Source of the DNA: Pinus tabuliformis
Taxonomy: Eukaryota > Streptophyta > Pinopsida > Pinales > Pinaceae
DNA: 64,000 nucleotides
Assembly: GCA_031772625.1 (NCBI GenBank)
Contig: CM062819.1
Location: 823,339,003 to 823,403,002 of the forward strand
Direction: 5' to 3'
Shown: positions 12,123-22,912 of the stretch, piece after piece
How positions within the stretch are numbered: position 1 is the first letter of the stretch
Layout of the letters: every line of letters begins with the position of its first letter
Made by a program: the position numbers and the translations under genes
Notes under the pieces: model-generated
Told to the model about the DNA's origin: nothing
The model's input: only the letters and a program-made list of their open reading frames with translations
Databases searched by the model: none

Positions 12123-13313
12123 TTACACATCAGCATCATCATGTGAATCATTTTGAGACACATCATTCATGGAATCTTCACTTCCATTTCTGCCATCTTC
12201 TCTTTCCACTTTCTTCAGCTTTGGTGGAAGCATTGCTGGATTTAGTGTCCAACATTTTGTAGCAATATGTCCTTGCTTATGGCAGTAGGTGCACTGCATG
12301 TGCATCCTCTCGATAGCATGATTTGCCTTGTCCAATGGACCTTTGGCTTCTTGCTTCTTTTCTTTTTTCTGCTTCCTGTATGCGGCCATTCTCTTCCAAC
12401 GTCTAGAAACATCATGGTTATCTAAACCACAAAAGGAACATGCAACTCTTTCCCCATACTTGTGTGGAAATTTATCATGCTTTGCAAAATCAAAAGGAAT
12501 ATGTTTAGAACTAGATTTATACCTGCCTCTTTCACCTTTATTGCCTTCATGAGGAGGTGAAGCAAATGAAGAAGTGGCTCCCTTTGGAACACCATCAAAC
12601 TCTTTAAGGCAGTGAGAGTCTCTCCAACTCTCTAGTTCAAGTGTGTGCTCATGAGCACCTACATCCTGCAATTGATATTTCAAGCTATTGTATTCCTCTT
12701 GGATATAACCTTCACACTTTTGAGGTAGAGGACATGAAATGAAACTCCTTCTTGGGACTGTTTCAATGGCATTCATGGCAGCTTTGGAGTTCTCTCCATA
12801 AGACTGTCCATAGCCAAGACCCAAATACTTAGGCCTTTCCTCAACCATTATTGGTTCAATAATACCTTGTGCATGCTTTCCCAAGCCCTTTCCTTGATAT
12901 CCCATCTTGGACATTAGCTTGGAACCTATGCCTTTAGTATTTTTCTCAAAAGAACCAATACAATTATTCTCAAAAGAATTTGAAGACAAACTGAAATGGC
13001 TTACCTCTTATTCAAGCTGGTACTTGACTAAGGCTTCTTGGGCAATAAAGAGCTGTGTTTCCAACTCGTGCATCCTCTTCAAGTTCATATTTTCAATATG
13101 AAGCTGCCTCTCCATTTCCTGCAGTCTGTCAGCAAGCAACTGCTTCTCTTCCTTCATGGAATTCAGCTGCTTTCTAATCATGCTGCTCTTCCTTCCATCC
13201 TCATACATTTCTCTCGCCATATCCATCATGGTGGACAATTCTTGCTTCATGTCTTCATCAAAGAATCTTGTGAAGAATGCATAATTCGAGGACTCATTTG
13301 TAGAAGTTTTCAT
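12123..13313 (-). pseudogene. T1 gag copy 2: coiled coil, G-patch and CCHC knuckles
   Basis: Minus-strand frame from ATG 13313 to TAA 12123, 397 codons, with one premature TAA at 13008-13010 and no frameshift. The order is coiled coil, G-patch-like segment (SKLMSKMGYQGKGLGKHAQG), knuckle 1 and knuckle 2. Knuckle 2 is intact (CTYCHKQGHIATKC), while knuckle 1 has its last Cys changed to Arg (CSFCGLDNHDVSRR), the reverse of copy 1. Copy 1 has CAG where this copy has its terminal TAA, so the original Gag was probably about 20 residues longer. It lies alone between LTR 2 and LTR 3. Confidence 0.75.
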
Positions 13314-13524
13314 TATGCCAATGACTTCTTCTTTCTTCTTGTCCTTCCTGGACTAAGCTATCAATAACTTTCTCTTCGCCTCTGCAAACTTAAACAATAG
13401 TCAGTCTACAAAACAAGCATACAATCAACCTCTGACTGTTTAAACACCTTCCATACAAGCAGTCTTTGCTTTGTCAATCAAGCATTCTGATATAATACTT
13501 CCTTGAAGGTGAGGTTAATCAATC

Positions 13525-13542
13525 TTAAGCTCTGATACCACC
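13525..13542 (-). promoter_or_regulatory. T1 primer-binding site 2 (initiator Met-tRNA)
   Basis: Identical 18-base site TGGTATCAGAGCTTAAGA on the minus strand, two bases from the LTR at 13545. Confidence 0.9.
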
Positions 13543-13544
13543 TG

Positions 13545-15488
13545 ATCTGAAAATGGGGCTCTTAGGCTTCCTGTCTAACTTACAAGAACCTCTCCCACTT
13601 CCAAAGCTTGAATATTCCCAAGTCTTTAATGATTAACCAATGCAAAATTAATAAATGCTTGAAAATATAGGTGTATGCTTGTATTTTTTTTAATTGATTA
13701 TGTGTTGTAAATAAGTGTGTTGAAACTGATAAATAAATGCATAAAACAGTAAATAAAGCAGCAGTAACAACAGACATAAAAGACAACAAATTAATTTGGA
13801 GTTCACCCACAACTCTTGGACTACATCTCCGTGAGCTGTTGTCAATTTGACTTGGTTCTCTGGGATTATGGTGTAAGTCTTTTGCAAGTCTTTGACTCAA
13901 CTCTTGTTGTTCTACAGACACCTTTTTATCCCTTGGCTCTTGAAGCTCTAGCTTTTGGCTCTTGGCTCTTGGCTCTGGCTCTTTGGCTCTTGGTTCTAGC
14001 TCTTGGCTCTGACTCTGGCTCTTTGGCTCTAGTTCTGGCTCTTGGATCTGACTCTTGGCTCTTTGGCTTGGGCTCTTGGCTCTTTGGCTCTCCTGCTCTG
14101 GCTCCTTTCTGCCTTCTGCAACCTTCACGCTCTCTGGCTTTTCACTTGAACTTCAAGTGACCCCAAAGGCTCCCTCAGCTACTCCTTTTTCTTCTGTGTT
14201 GCCTCTTTGGGCTTCTGCGCTGCTCCTTTTGCCTTGGATTGCTGCCTTGGCTTGGCTTTCAACAATAGACAGTCTTCAACAACATCTTGGCCACCAACAT
14301 TAACTTAGCAACAAACATAATTTGGCCACTGTTCTACAACCGAGCAGCCTCTGTTTTCGGCCATTCTGTGGCTTTTACGCCAAATCGCGCTGCCTATTTA
14401 TCTCCCTTTTGGGCTCTGCAACTTCCGACCATGTCTACTTGAATCCCTCCTTTGAGTGTTCATTAGTCATTGCATAACACCCTTTGGGTAGGCGGCCACC
14501 TATTTCTGCCACAAATGAGGGCAATCGGCGCTTGGAATCATTAGTAACAGTTGTTCTTTGTTTACAAAGAGAACGTTGTGAAAACATGGGAAATCCGCAT
14601 AAAACACAATATATCGGACTTGAAACATTCATAATCCCGCTTTATAGCGCCATCGAGTCTGCCTGAGGATCGCCATCGCATATGGCAATTGGCCTACTCC
14701 TTTGTATTTCGCAATACAATAAAACATGCGGAAATACATATAAAACTACCTTTCGACGGATTTGAAAATATATAAAAACTGGCTTATCGCCCCATTGGGT
14801 CCGGCCATCGCATATCGCATGTCTCTAGGCCTGGGGTCCTTCCCTATTGGGATCGTCGACAGCGATCCGCCGATATCGGCGATCGCACCATTGCATAGGG
14901 CATGGATCTAAGGCCTGGTGCTCTTCTCCTTCGATCACCCAATCGTCGATCGCATCAGCGCATCGCCATCGCACATGTAAACGGCCTGAGGTCCTTTCAA
15001 CATTCAATGGGACATTGAGATGCGATATTGCGATGATCGCATATCGTAATCGCTTGAGGCTTAAGGTCCGGCCCAACGTTGTTGTTCTATTGCGATGCGA
15101 TGAAGCCATCTCCACCGTTGATCTAACGGCCCATGTGCAATCACACTTCCCTTTAATGGCCAAGGTCCAATAACACTTTTCTTGGCTTCTCCAATGCGAT
15201 TTCCTTCATTAAGTCCTTAAGCCCATTTTTCAAAGAATTTGCCTCATTTTCAAAGGAACAAAGGGAGCTTCTTTTCATGATAACTTCTTCATCTGAAGTC
15301 CGTTTTCGCCCATTCAAGTTGTGTTGGATTTAGAATGAGAAGATCTTTGCAATGAGATTATTTCTAAGATTAGCCTGCAAATTTCAATTTCCTCTGATTT
15401 ACAAAGGATTTGTGCCATTTGGCACCTTTCACCTCTTGCATGAAGTCTTTTAGACTTAGAGGTTTATCCAGGGTCCATTTTTGGATCA
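13545..15488 (-). repeat. T1 LTR copy 3 (right, 5' LTR)
   Basis: 1944 bp, TGATCT...GGATCA. It contains the minisatellite (about 13935-14100) and the GCGAT-rich island (about 14660-15110). Sequence right of 15488 diverges from the internal regions, which fixes the LTR end. Confidence 0.85.
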
Positions 15489-16614
15489 CTTTGCATTTCT
15501 CCTTTGGTTCATCTTTTAAATTTTTGAATAATTGTCCTTCATACATTGTTTGTATTTAGTAAATGTCATATATTCACGTGTTTCCTGAAGTACAATCATG
15601 TATAGATGCTTGTTTCTTCAACAACAATCGCATATATGTCCAGAGTGTGGAAATTTTCCACCTTATTGAGCTTAAAAGTTATTTTTAAAGATTTTGTGAC
15701 CTTTATCTGAGTGTTTGTTTTGTGCTAGGTCTATGTGTTGATCTCTGAAGGCGTAACTTATTTTAATCAGATTTTGAAAGTAGAAAAAGTGTTTCTTTGT
15801 TTGTAGGTTTAGATCTTTAGGTCTTGAAAGAGTATTATGTTTGGAAAAGGATATTTTCTTTTGATTCTTATGATTCTTGATTCTTGTTTTTGCATTTCTT
15901 ACACTCTCATAATTGTGTTTATGAGTTTGGTTCCTCTCTTCCTTGCATATTTTACCTTTAATGAAAATGAAAGAGAATCCCCTTACCTTGCATTAAGGTT
16001 TACATTTATTTATTTTTTTATTTCTTTTCTTCTGTTGAAAAAAATGAAAGATAAAAAGAATATTGTTTACTTCAATAATTCATGTATTTTCACCTTATAG
16101 TGTGTTTATAATTTAAAAGAAAAAAAAATAGTGAACATGTGTTTTGTTAGTTTCTTGTTTGAATTTGTAGGTTGTCTAACTATGTAGTTGTAATTTCTTT
16201 TATTGACAAGTCTAAAGTTATTGGAAATATGGTTAGTTGGGTTTGTTATTTCAAAAGGTAAATAAAAAAATTCAATTTCTTAACATTTAGGGAGCTTTTT
16301 ATAGAAGTTCAAAATATCAATTTAAACGTTGAAGAATAAATACTTGCATGTATAGTCAATTTTCTTATGATTGATTCAATTGAGTCTAACAAACATCATA
16401 AGTTTCATCTCCATAACCCTGAGTAAGCAATAGATCCTTAAAAGGAATGATTCATCTAAAATATATTAGACCTTATTTTTTCTAAGAACACAAACAAGTC
16501 TAGGATTTTTAGGGCCTTCGATTGGATTTGGAGAGTTAACTCTCCAAGGCCATTGAACTAAATATAGAAGTTTATTAATGAGTGTATAAACTCCAACAAT
16601 ATATAACTGTTTTA
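15489..16614. other. AT-rich flank without a recognised gene
   Basis: A short open frame at 15837-16100 is Phe/Leu/Ile-rich as expected from T-rich DNA, and I do not call it a gene. No LTR ends, tRNA or coding homology were seen. Confidence 0.5.
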
Positions 16615-17748
16615 TGTGAAAATTCCTAGACTCAAAGGAACCCCTATTGCAACAAATATGAAACTACATCACCTACTTTATTTTTAAATTACATTCATCA
16701 AGTTATTCTTCTGAATACTGAAGCAAATTACTTCTACAACCTACACTAATTAAATATTTGATCTCATGAAACATAAAATAGAGCAAAGAACAAGATACAT
16801 GGGACACACTTATTTTTGGACATAATAGTCCCCAAAAAAACCCAATGCGGGAAAACCGATGCAGCAGTTCTGAGGGTTTATTATTATGTAGGAGAAATAT
16901 CTCAACACAAATCTAGGATGCTCATCTAGAAATCCTTTACAGAGAAAAGTATTGGTGGAAAATCTGAGTGAGTTTTACCTCTCTTCACCTGGCATAATTT
17001 CGACTGATCCGGCACAATACTGGCTTACCCCGACTATTTTTGTGTTTGCCCTGCGTAGGCCTTGCGTTAGCCCTATGTTAGCTTCTATGCCCTCTGCGTA
17101 AACTATCCCAGATGTTCCGACAGTTCTGGTTGTTATCGGTAGTTCTGGATTCTGCGTGACAGATAACTTTTCTGCTATGCGCAAGCCCTTTTGGCTCTGT
17201 GTCAAGACTGCATGGGCCCAAACTAGCCCAACGTTAGCTCTCCAGGCTACTGCGTTGCCTCTCTGCAAGCTCTCTTCACCTCTCTATCAGTATTCTTCGG
17301 AAAGTCCTTCTTTCGGATTCTCACTACTCCTCTGTTGTTGAATTATCACTTAGTTTGAATTTCTCAACTTCCCAGCCCCAAAAATCAATCTCCAGATCAA
17401 TTCTCTCTCTTTGTGTGTGTTTCCAAATGAACCCCAAGCCTCCATTTTATAATTTTCCTATTGAGTCTTCAACAGCCGAGATTGAGTTTCTAATCAACAG
17501 CTAAGATTAAAACATGACTTGATCCGCCTTCTAGATCATTCTCACCCATATTTTGACTATACCCATTAATATTTTAATTTCCCTAAGTTTAGACTTATGA
17601 ACTCCATTAAAAATATTAATTATTTTAATAAAATAAAATCCGGGTGGAATTTCACCAAACGGTTTATGGGTTCTTTAGAACTCATGTTCCTTAGCCTCTC
17701 CACCAATTTTCAAGGCTAGAGCACTTCCAATGATACCAAAAACTAACA
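16615..17748 (-). repeat. T2 left LTR (3' LTR)
   Basis: 1134 bp, TGTG...AACA. The adjoining internal bases ctccctctt (17749-17757) read AAGAGGGAG on the minus strand, a normal polypurine tract. Confidence 0.85.
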
Positions 17749-18103
17749 CTCCCTCTTATCGAGGAAAGTGATCTAGCAACAATGTCCACCTGCATGTTGC
17801 TATGTTTCTAAAGCACCTCCTTTCTGCATTGTTGTTGCCACCAACACTGTGTTGCTGCTACTATTGTATTTATTCCCATGACACTGCCACTTCTGCATCT
17901 GTATCACATCTCCCTCTCAAACATTGCATCTGCTCTTCTTAGTACTACCACTGCTAACACTGCATTTGTACTGCAACTCAGTTGCTGAGAGAAGTAACTG
18001 AAAAAACATCCAAAATTAGTTGAACTTAACTGTGTTCAATGTAATACAATGAATGTTGGAATCTGACTGCTACTGATTCTGACCCTCTGAATCTTTTGCG
18101 CTG
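17749..18103 (-). other. T2 3' untranslated internal stretch
   Basis: Between gag and the 3' LTR. Rich in CTGCTACTG/TTGCTGCTAC-like triplets; no coding trace recognised. Confidence 0.5.
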
Positions 18104-19196
18104 CTACTGACTCCTACATTGTGCCAACTGCATTGTTTCCAACCTTGCTTTGAGTTGATCAATCTCTGGTCCCCAGCTATTGCATTTGTCCTCCAAACAC
18201 TCCACTGCATCATCTGACACTAAGTCCATCTCACTACTATTGAATCTTGGGCTCCCGTAGCAAGGAATTGATCCAAGAGGTTGACTCCTCAAGGATCCTT
18301 CCCACATGTAGTCCTCCCAACTGCAGCTCAGTATCGCCCCATATCCCTATTGAAGATGCGTGGGCACTCATGGAAAACTCATCCTCGTCAATCTTTGTTG
18401 AAGCAGCATTATGATCACGTTTCTCGTCCTTTTCCTTTTTCTTCAAAGGACATTGGGATGCATAATGGCCCATCTCACCACAACTAAAACATTTCACCTT
18501 TGAAATTTCCTTCTTTTGTTTATGCTTCTGTTGTCCCTTCGATGCTAGAGTTGTGTTCTCCTCCTCCTCCTTCATCTTTGTGTCACTCCCACTACTGCCA
18601 CTAAGGTTGACCTTCACTAGGTCCCTCCTTAACTCCTCATGTTGAAGAGCCGCCCACATCTCCTCCCATGAAGGTATTTTTTCTCTGCCCAATATGCTTT
18701 GGACTAAAACTTGTTATTTATCTGAGACTCCATTTAGGGCTATCCTAACCATCGCAGTTAGCTGAGGAGTGTACCCCACTACAACAAGCTGGTCTTTGGT
18801 GTCTTGAATATGTTGAAGATAGAGGTTCACCCCTTCTCCTTTCTGCATCAAGGTCCACTGCAACTTCTTCTCTAAGTACATACTTTGTTGATCGGAGGAG
18901 CCTTCATGCAGTGATGACAAGGCTTCCCACATCTCTCAGGTTATATCCTTGCCTTACAAGTGTGAGACCCCATGATCTCGAAATCCATCGAGAATGAGCC
19001 TCTTTTCCTTCCCGTCCTTAGCCTTGTACTTCTTCTTTTGATCGTTGTTATTAGGAATAACTACAACACTTTTGACGTAGGCCTCGAGATCATATTCCTT
19101 AAGAACAGTTAAGATTCTGGACTTCCATATGACATAGTTGGAGGCTTTGTCCAACCTGTCTTGATCTATGAGCCCGTGTGATGCCATCTCACTCAA
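18104..19196 (-). pseudogene. T2 gag (Ty1/copia type) with CCHC knuckle
   Basis: Minus-strand frame from ATG 19196. It holds SNYVIWKSRILTVLKEYDLE (copia Gag N-terminus), then MWEALSSLHEG and LYLQHIQDTKDQLV of the UBN2-like capsid region, then a basic segment and the knuckle CFSCGEMGHYASQC (CX2CX4HX4C). Premature stops occur at 18954-18956, near 18937, and at 18714-18716. The frame holds from 19196 to 18237, and a shifted frame continues to 18104. No protease, integrase or RT follows before the LTR. Gag would package RNA; this copy cannot be translated whole without readthrough. Confidence 0.75.
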
Positions 19197-19564
19197 CTGT
19201 CGAACTGGCTCCTCTATTCACTACTTAGCACTGCTCAGCAAGTGAGAAATTCAAACTTTGTGGTGGAAAGTTCTCTGAGGAGAAAATTCCCCTTTTACAT
19301 GTATTCATTCTTTTCTAGCGGATTTCTGCCTCGGCAGAAACTATGCCCTTCAAGCACTGCACCAAGGCTCTGCGTCACTTCCTCTGCCTCTACAAACTCA
19401 CGAACTGGAAATCGTACCTCTCTATCATCTCACTTAGAGAGAGATTACCTCAGATCTGCTTCCCGATAAGGACTATGCAATCCCTTCAAGGGGATTTGAA
19501 TTGCTGCCAAGTGCAGCTTTCAGCCTCACTGCTCAGTACTGGATATGATCTTCCTATTTCAAAA

Positions 19565-19582
19565 TCAATGGCTTTGATACCA
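19565..19582 (-). promoter_or_regulatory. T2 primer-binding site (Met-tRNA type)
   Basis: Minus strand TGGTATCAAAGCCATTGA abuts the LTR start at 19583 directly. Confidence 0.85.
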
Positions 19583-20461
19583 TGTGAAAATTCCTGGACT
19601 CAAAGGAACCCCTACTGCAACAAACCTAAATCTACTTCACCTACTTGATTTTTAAATCACATTCATCAAGTTGTTCTTCTTAATACTGAAGCAAATTACT
19701 TCTGCAGCCTACACTAATTAAATATTTGATCTCATGAAACAGAAAACGAAGAAAAGAACAAGATACCTAGGACAAACTTATTTTTGGACACAATAGTCCC
19801 CAAAAAAACCCAATGCTTGAAAACATGTGCAACAATTATGAGGGTTTATTATTATGTAGGAGAAATATCTGAATACAAATCTACGATGCTCATCTAGAAA
19901 ACATTTACAAAGAAAAATACTGGCGGAAAATCTGAGTGATTTTTACCTCACTTCACCGGGCAGAATTCCGCCTAATTTGGCACAAGACTGGCTAACCCCG
20001 GTTATTTTTGTGTTGGACCTGCATCAACCTTTCAAGCTCTGCATCAGCCCTACACCAGCTTCTCTGCCCTTTGCGTCAGATATCCTGACTGTTCCGTAGT
20101 TCTGGTTGTTCCCCATAGTTTTGGATTCTACGTGATAGGCAGTTTTTCTGCTCTGTGTGGGTCCTTTTAGCTCTACGTTAGGATTGTGTGGGCCCACACT
20201 GGCCCAACGTCAGCTCTCCCACTACTATGTTACCTCTCTACAAGCTCTTTCTACCTCTCTGTTAGTATTCTCTGGAAATTCCTTCTCCCAGATTCTCACT
20301 GCCCCTCTGTTGCTGAATGATCATTTAGTTTGAATTTCTTAGCTTCCTAGCCCCAGAAATCTAACTTCAAATCAATTCTTTCTCTCTCTCTCTCTTTGTT
20401 TCCAAATGAACCCCAAGCCTCCATTTTATACTTTTCTTGTTGAGTCTTCAATGGCCGAGAT
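19583..20461 (-). repeat. T2 right LTR (5' LTR), first part
   Basis: Matches 16615 onward until ...ccgagat, where G2 begins. The last 5 bases (20457-20461, gagat) are the target-site duplication of G2. Confidence 0.85.
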
Positions 20462-20795
20462 TGTTAAGAAACCAACTCACAAAAAGATATAAAAGATAGA
20501 TCAATGACTTTAGAATCAGCCTCTTCGAGGGAGCAACCTCCTTTACATTACACAAATGAACAATTCTTGAATGATACAAATGAAAAAACCTCCTTTCTAT
20601 ATATAGGAGTCTAAGGGGTCACAATATAATCAAAGTCGACATAACAATAATAATATAAGGGCACAACAATAACAATATTGGGCTTCTATGGGGCACAATA
20701 ATAACAATATGGAGACAATAGGGGCACAACAATAACAATAAGGGCTGCAATGACAATAGTAATGGGGGAATCACTAGTATTATAGGGACCTAACA
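20462..20795 (-). repeat. G2 left LTR (3' LTR)
   Basis: 334 bp, TGTTAAG...CTAACA. Contains a TATATATA box at 20598-20605 and several acaataacaata runs. Confidence 0.9.
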
Positions 20796-20812
20796 TGCCC
20801 CTCTCCTTCAAA
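20796..20812 (-). promoter_or_regulatory. G2 polypurine tract
   Basis: The minus strand reads a GAAGGAGAGGGGCA run directly before the 3' LTR, the normal plus-strand primer position. Confidence 0.75.
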
Positions 20813-20814
20813 AA

Positions 20815-22880
20815 AGTGTTGTCCTCAACGATTGAGTATTTTTTGATGCTTCTGTATATCTCATCCTCCCATGTGGAATCTTCAGCGGGTAAGTTCTTCC
20901 ACTTGATGAGATACTCCGAAATTGATTGATTTAGTAGCTATCGAGTTCTTGTTTATGTGACTTCTTCAGGTTCCACTATGATTTTCCCTTCCTCATCAAG
21001 TTTTCGCAATATTGTTTGAACTGGGAGCTTATCACCAATAGCCTTCTTTAAGCATGAAACATGGAAAATTGGGTGCAATCAGGAAGCTGCAGGAAGCTCT
21101 AATTTATATTCCATAGTACCAATCTTTTGCAACACCTTGTACAGACCATAATACTTTGGTGATAATTTATTATCCTTCTTATCTTGCTTGAGGGACATTT
21201 GTTTATATGATTGTAGTTGTAGAAATACCCAGTCACCTACATCAAAACTTCTTTCACTATGATGTTGATCTTCCTATTGTCTCATTCTATTTTGTGCCAA
21301 AGTTAGGTTATCCTTTAAGAGTTGGAAAACTTGTTGTTGATGCTCGATGTGATCTTCCACTGCTTGAACCTTAGAATTTTCTCTTAAATATGATGTGATG
21401 GACGGTGGGTGATATCCATAAAATGCCATAAATGGGGTCATTTTTGCTGCAATATGGAAGGAAGTGTTATACCACCATTCATTGAGAGGCAACCATTTGA
21501 CCCATTACGTATGTTTATCAGATACAAAGCAACGAATATATCCTTCCAAACATTTGTTTACAATCTCAGTTTTCCCATCAGATTGAGGATCATAAGATGA
21601 GCTATGAGCTAACTGAGCACCAAGACAAGAAAATAATTATGTCCAAAAATTTCCAGTGAAAATAGGATCTTTGTCGCTTACAATAATCTTTGGGTTTCCA
21701 TGTATCTTTTGAATTGTTTCCATAAATGTACTAGAAACTGTATTGGATTTAAATGGATGAGATGATGCACAAAAGTGTGCATACTTGGTAATTCTCTCAA
21801 CTACCACCATGATGACACTCTTTCCTTCGGACTTGGGTAAACCTGTGATCAAATCCATTGAAACCTCCTCCCAACATTGACTTGGAATGGATAAAGGTTG
21901 TAATAGACCCGGGGTCTGAATTGTTTCAACTTTATTTTCTTGGCAAACCAAACATTCCACCACAAACTTTTGAATATCATATTTAAGGCCATCCCAAAAA
22001 AATTCCTTCTTAACCCTGTGGTAAGTTTTTAAAAATCCCGAGTGCCCTCCTAAGTGAGAGGCATGCAATTCCATAAGAATATTTTGTTTGAGTTGGGAAT
22101 TCTGACATAGGTATAAGCGATCTTTGTACCATAACAAATCATTTTTCCAGCTAAATGTATAAGATGTACTAGGATCTTGTTGTAACTTTTGAATGAGTGC
22201 CCACACTTCTTCGTTGTTCTTCAATTCATCCCTTGCTTCATTTATCCAATCTGGTTGGATAATAGAAATGGCACAAAGAAATGCTTCCACATCCTCATCC
22301 TTTCTTGAGAGCGCATCTCCCACAACATTTTGCTTCCCTTTTTTGTAGATGATTTCAAAGTCATAAACCAACATCTTTGTGACCCATCTTTTCTTCTCTT
22401 GTGAAGATAATCTTTGTTCTATAAAGTATTTAAGACTATCATGATTTGTTTTTACCTTGAAGTGTCTTCCCATTAGGTAGGGTTGTCATTTCTTAAGTTC
22501 ATGTAGTATTGCCAACATTTCCTTCTCATAAATAGCTTTGTGAAACTACTTTCCTTTGATTGGGTGACTTTCAAAAGAAATGGGTCTTTCTTCTTGCATT
22601 AAAACAACACCAATTCCATTTCCTGAGGCATCACATTCCACCATAAAGTTTTTTGTGAAGTCCGGCGTAGCTAAGACCGATGCTTGGCACATTGCCTCTT
22701 TAAGATATTCAAACGCCTTTGTTGCTTTTGGATTCCATAAAATTGCATCTTTCTTCAATATTGTTGTTAGAGGTGCTACTATTCTCCCATAATTCTTAAC
22801 AAACTTATGATAATACCCTATCAGCCCAAGAAATCCTCGCAGATGCTTTATGGATGTGGGGATTTTCCATTTCTTAATGG
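20815..22880 (-). pseudogene. G2 RNase H, integrase and chromodomain
   Basis: Minus strand from 22880. RT thumb ([20 protein letters not shown]), RNase H start ([14 protein letters not shown]) and end (TNHDSLKYF, DALSR). Then the integrase zinc module (HASHLGGHSG...CLVCQ), catalytic Asp in SMDLITGLPKS and in VSDKDPIF, and Glu in DGKTEIVNK. At about 20860-20930 a chromodomain motif follows (SEYLIKWKNLPAEDSTWEDE). The chromodomain is known to direct integration through histone marks. Main uninterrupted pieces are 22473-21637 and 21492-21274, with stops and shifts between them. Confidence 0.8.
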
Positions 22881-22912
22881 CTTTAATTTTTGTTAGCGTC
22901 TACCTTAACACC

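Larger units (their letters stand above)
6058..15488 (-). mobile_element. T1: gag-only LTR retrotransposon in tandem form (LTR-internal-LTR-internal-LTR)
   Basis: Three copies of one LTR begin TGATCTGAAAATGG (the middle copy TGATTTGA) and end GGATCA. They enclose two internal regions (8022-10317 and 11463-13544) that are homologous to each other. Each internal region has a Met-tRNA PBS at its right end and one gag gene, so the element runs on the minus strand. Flanking 5-mers cttgg (6053-6057) and ctttg (15489-15493) match at 4 of 5 positions and may be the original target duplication. No protease, integrase or RT was seen in either internal region. Known gag-only plant elements (TR-GAG type) are the best comparison. 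Unequal recombination between LTRs is the likely origin of the tandem form. Confidence 0.85.

Noticed and set aside
15837..16100. 87-codon membrane-like frame
   Set aside because: T-rich DNA gives Phe/Leu/Ile runs; no homology or context.
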